DNA of 6,912 bases from Oxalobacteraceae bacterium (GTDB lineage: Bacteria > Pseudomonadota > Gammaproteobacteria > Burkholderiales > Burkholderiaceae_D): assembly GCA_947446335.1 (NCBI GenBank), contig CANFGA010000166.1, forward strand, positions 1-6,912, read 5' to 3'. Under the pieces are notes generated by a model. It was not told where the DNA came from, did no database searches, and saw only the letters and a list, made by a program, of their open reading frames with translations. A program made the position numbers and the translations under genes. Shown one piece after another: positions 5,574 through 6,912 of the stretch; position 1 is the stretch's first letter; every line of letters starts with the position of its first letter.

Positions 5574-6412
5574 CTACCAGAATATTTGTTGTGATTGTCC
5601 ATTCGTAATCGTGGTGGTTCGCTTTGGCTTGCAGCCTTCCATGCATCGTTAAACGGGTCGGGACCACCCCCGAACAATTTAGGGTGTTCGCTCATACACT
5701 TTTTTCGCAGCAATGTTTTGCCGCCATTGGGGATGCTCAATACCTTAAAGCCTTGCTCGATTGCAGCCGATTCAATTGCGCGTATTTGCCGTTCTCTCTG
5801 CTTGAGACCATCGTCGTTTTCTGGCAAAAGTATTCCGGCAGAAAATAGAGGTAAACCGGCTGCTGACGATAGCCCACTTGCTGGCGTTGCATCTGGCATC
5901 AATAGCAATATTTCGCTATCAGGCGATAAGGTTAGCTCGGCGCCGAGCGACTCCGTCATTATTTCTATCGTTGAGCCACTTGCCTGCAACCATTCGCCAA
6001 GCCATGAATGCATTTTCTTCTTGTGATGTTGCGCGTACTTGACCCAATCCCGGAGCGTTCGCGGTTGGCCGTTGCTGACACCTTCAAATGTGTTCTTCAA
6101 ACCCCGGAACTCATTTGGCCCGATACCTCCGCTGGTTGTCGTTTCGGCGGTTGCAAGGACGAAGTTATCCGTGCCGTCGTTTGGATTGTGTCCGGACAAA
6201 ATCAGCGCGGCATGCAGTGGAGTAATGGATTCATTTGTCCACCATGAAGAAGCATCCATAGACTCATCCCACCACGCGGCGATGTACTCCGTGCTTGTTG
6301 GTTGGATGGGTTCGGCATCAAGCATTTCGATGAAACTCGATGGCATCGGCGATTCACCTGTCGGTACAGCCAATTTATGGACGGATAGTGCAAATGGCTC
6401 TGGCATAGTCAT
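5570..6412 (-). CDS. unrecognised 280-residue protein of the element
   Basis: I do not recognise a named family. The N-terminal third has tryptophan pairs (AAWWDES and SSWWTNES) followed by SITPLHAALILSGHNPND, a helical motif I associate loosely with hypothetical proteins encoded beside primases in islands. The middle (GQPRTLRDWVKYAQHHKKK, then WLGEWLQ) is helical with a basic patch. The C-terminal part (about residues 200-270) is charged, contains a GGKTLLRKKC stretch and ends in FGGGPDPFNDAWKAA; the GGK is not a Walker A motif. There is no signal peptide or membrane segment. The frame opens at a TTG (6427) with no ribosome binding site. I prefer the ATG at 6412, although the ATG at 6406 has GAAAGA just ahead and is also possible. 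It begins 56 bases after higA, ends 98 bases before the AlpA-like gene, and is less GC-rich than the primase gene. Confidence 0.75.
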   Translation of the reverse strand: MTMPEPFALSVHKLAVPTGESPMPSSFIEMLDAEPIQPTSTEYIAAWWDESMDASSWWTNESITPLHAALILSGHNPNDGTDNFVLATAETTTSGGIGPNEFRGLKNTFEGVSNGQPRTLRDWVKYAQHHKKKMHSWLGEWLQASGSTIEIMTESLGAELTLSPDSEILLLMPDATPASGLSSAAGLPLFSAGILLPENDDGLKQRERQIRAIESAAIEQGFKVLSIPNGGKTLLRKKCMSEHPKLFGGGPDPFNDAWKAASQSEPPRLRMDNHNKYSGR

Positions 6413-6468
6413 TCTTTCAGGTTTCAATCGTCGCTAAAATAGGATTGGTGCTTGCTTGCCGGATGCCG

Positions 6469-6795
6469 TCAGACGGTGGCGTCCACTGGCATACTTGGCG
6501 CAGGTTGAACATGCATGGGCGCATCCTTGAATCGCTGCTCTGCTTGCCACATGTCATAGGCGCTTTGCTCAGCGAGCCAGAGACGGGCTTCGCCGCCGCG
6601 TTCCACGCCCAGCCATGCCTCGATACGCAAGGCCATTTCAGGCGATATTGCGGCGCGGCCATTGAGCACGCGCGACAGCGTCACGCGGTTTACGTCCAGT
6701 TGGTGCGCGGCCTCGGTCACTGACAGTCCCAGCGCAGGCAACACATCGTCGCGCAAGGTCAGTCCGGGATGTGGCGGGTTAAACATGCGTGCCAT
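6469..6795 (-). CDS. higA: HigA-family antitoxin (XRE helix-turn-helix)
   Basis: The 108-residue product begins MARMFNPPHPGLTLRDDVLPALGLS, the usual opening of HigA antidotes. It continues with the HTH VTEAAHQLDVNRVTLSRVLNG (about residues 25-45) and the family's AISPEMALRIEAWLGV and RLWLAEQSAYDMWQ segments. HigA neutralises HigB by direct binding and represses the shared operon through its HTH. The start at 6795 has GAGGAG seven bases ahead, and the gene begins 11 bases after the higB stop, in the toxin-first order typical of higBA. The tail after residue 90 (DAPMHVQPAPSMPVDATV) is somewhat longer than the minimal family core. The pair probably stabilises the element. Confidence 0.93.
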   Translation of the reverse strand: MARMFNPPHPGLTLRDDVLPALGLSVTEAAHQLDVNRVTLSRVLNGRAAISPEMALRIEAWLGVERGGEARLWLAEQSAYDMWQAEQRFKDAPMHVQPAPSMPVDATV

Positions 6796-6806
6796 GGTGA
6801 ATCTCC

Positions 6807-6912
6807 TCAGTGATAGTCTTGATAGTTGACCAGCACGGCGTCCGTGCCATCAAATTTGAACGTCATGCGCCAGTTGCCGCTGACCTTGACCGAAAAATGC
6901 CCTTTGAGTTCG
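6807..6912 (-). CDS. higB: HigB toxin, C-terminal part (cut by window edge)
   Basis: The last 34 codons and the TGA at 6807-6809 are present; the 5' part lies beyond the right edge. The visible residues, ELKGHFSVKVSGNWRMTFKF then DGTDAVLVNYQDYH, match the C-terminal strands of HigB/RelE-fold mRNA interferases, including the SGNWR motif and the terminal DYH. Such toxins cut mRNA on the ribosome when free of their antitoxin. Position directly before higA with an 11-base gap confirms the assignment. Whether the whole gene is intact cannot be seen here, and the operon promoter also lies outside. Confidence 0.9.
   Translation of the reverse strand, partial: ELKGHFSVKVSGNWRMTFKFDGTDAVLVNYQDYH

Overview
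The window looks like a piece of a betaproteobacterial chromosome, probably Burkholderiales and possibly Oxalobacteraceae-like. This rests on the style of the HigBA pair, the small AlpA-like regulator and the primase-helicase, and on codon use; there is no rRNA or marker gene to fix it. The left part (1-2017) is ordinary-looking chromosome read on the plus strand. The right part (about 2090-6912) looks like the replication and maintenance module of an integrated element (satellite prophage or genomic island), read entirely on the minus strand. No integrase, capsid or terminase gene is visible, so the class of element is an inference from the P4-type primase.

Left part: the last 18 codons of an unrecognised gene (to 58) are followed by a 546-base gap. 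The first half of that gap reads like a small RNA gene: a plausible promoter at 80-109, two clean hairpins (164-193 and 212-235) and a textbook UUCG-capped terminator (264-290). The second half is AT-rich with one more hairpin (338-364). Then comes a 470-residue lipoprotein (605-2017) with a lipobox and a short collagen-like Gly-X-Y tract encoded by 9/18-bp repeats.

Junction (2018-2386): 369 bases without a gene but dense in repeats. There is an imperfect inverted repeat (2089-2131), four same-direction copies of TTCTGGCT (2148-2204), and four copies of a 9-mer GGTGCGGC(A/G) arranged as two tandem pairs facing each other (2255-2358). The 9-mers recall in layout and in their GGTG start the iterons bound by the phage P4 alpha protein. 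The region directly follows the primase-helicase gene, so I propose it as the origin or copy-control region of the element.

Right part, in the minus-strand order of transcription: higB toxin (3' end only, cut by the window edge), higA antitoxin, a 280-residue unrecognised protein, a 69-residue AlpA-like HTH protein, a 160-residue winged-helix-like protein, and a 797-residue TOPRIM plus SF3-helicase primase. The last three genes are chained by two TAATG stop/start overlaps, so they should be translationally coupled. In front of the AlpA-like gene lie a cluster of AGTAGGG repeats and a nested hairpin that encloses its ribosome binding site, suggesting a control point for replication. HigBA would stabilise the element, the AlpA-like protein would switch it, and the primase-helicase would initiate copying at the repeats.
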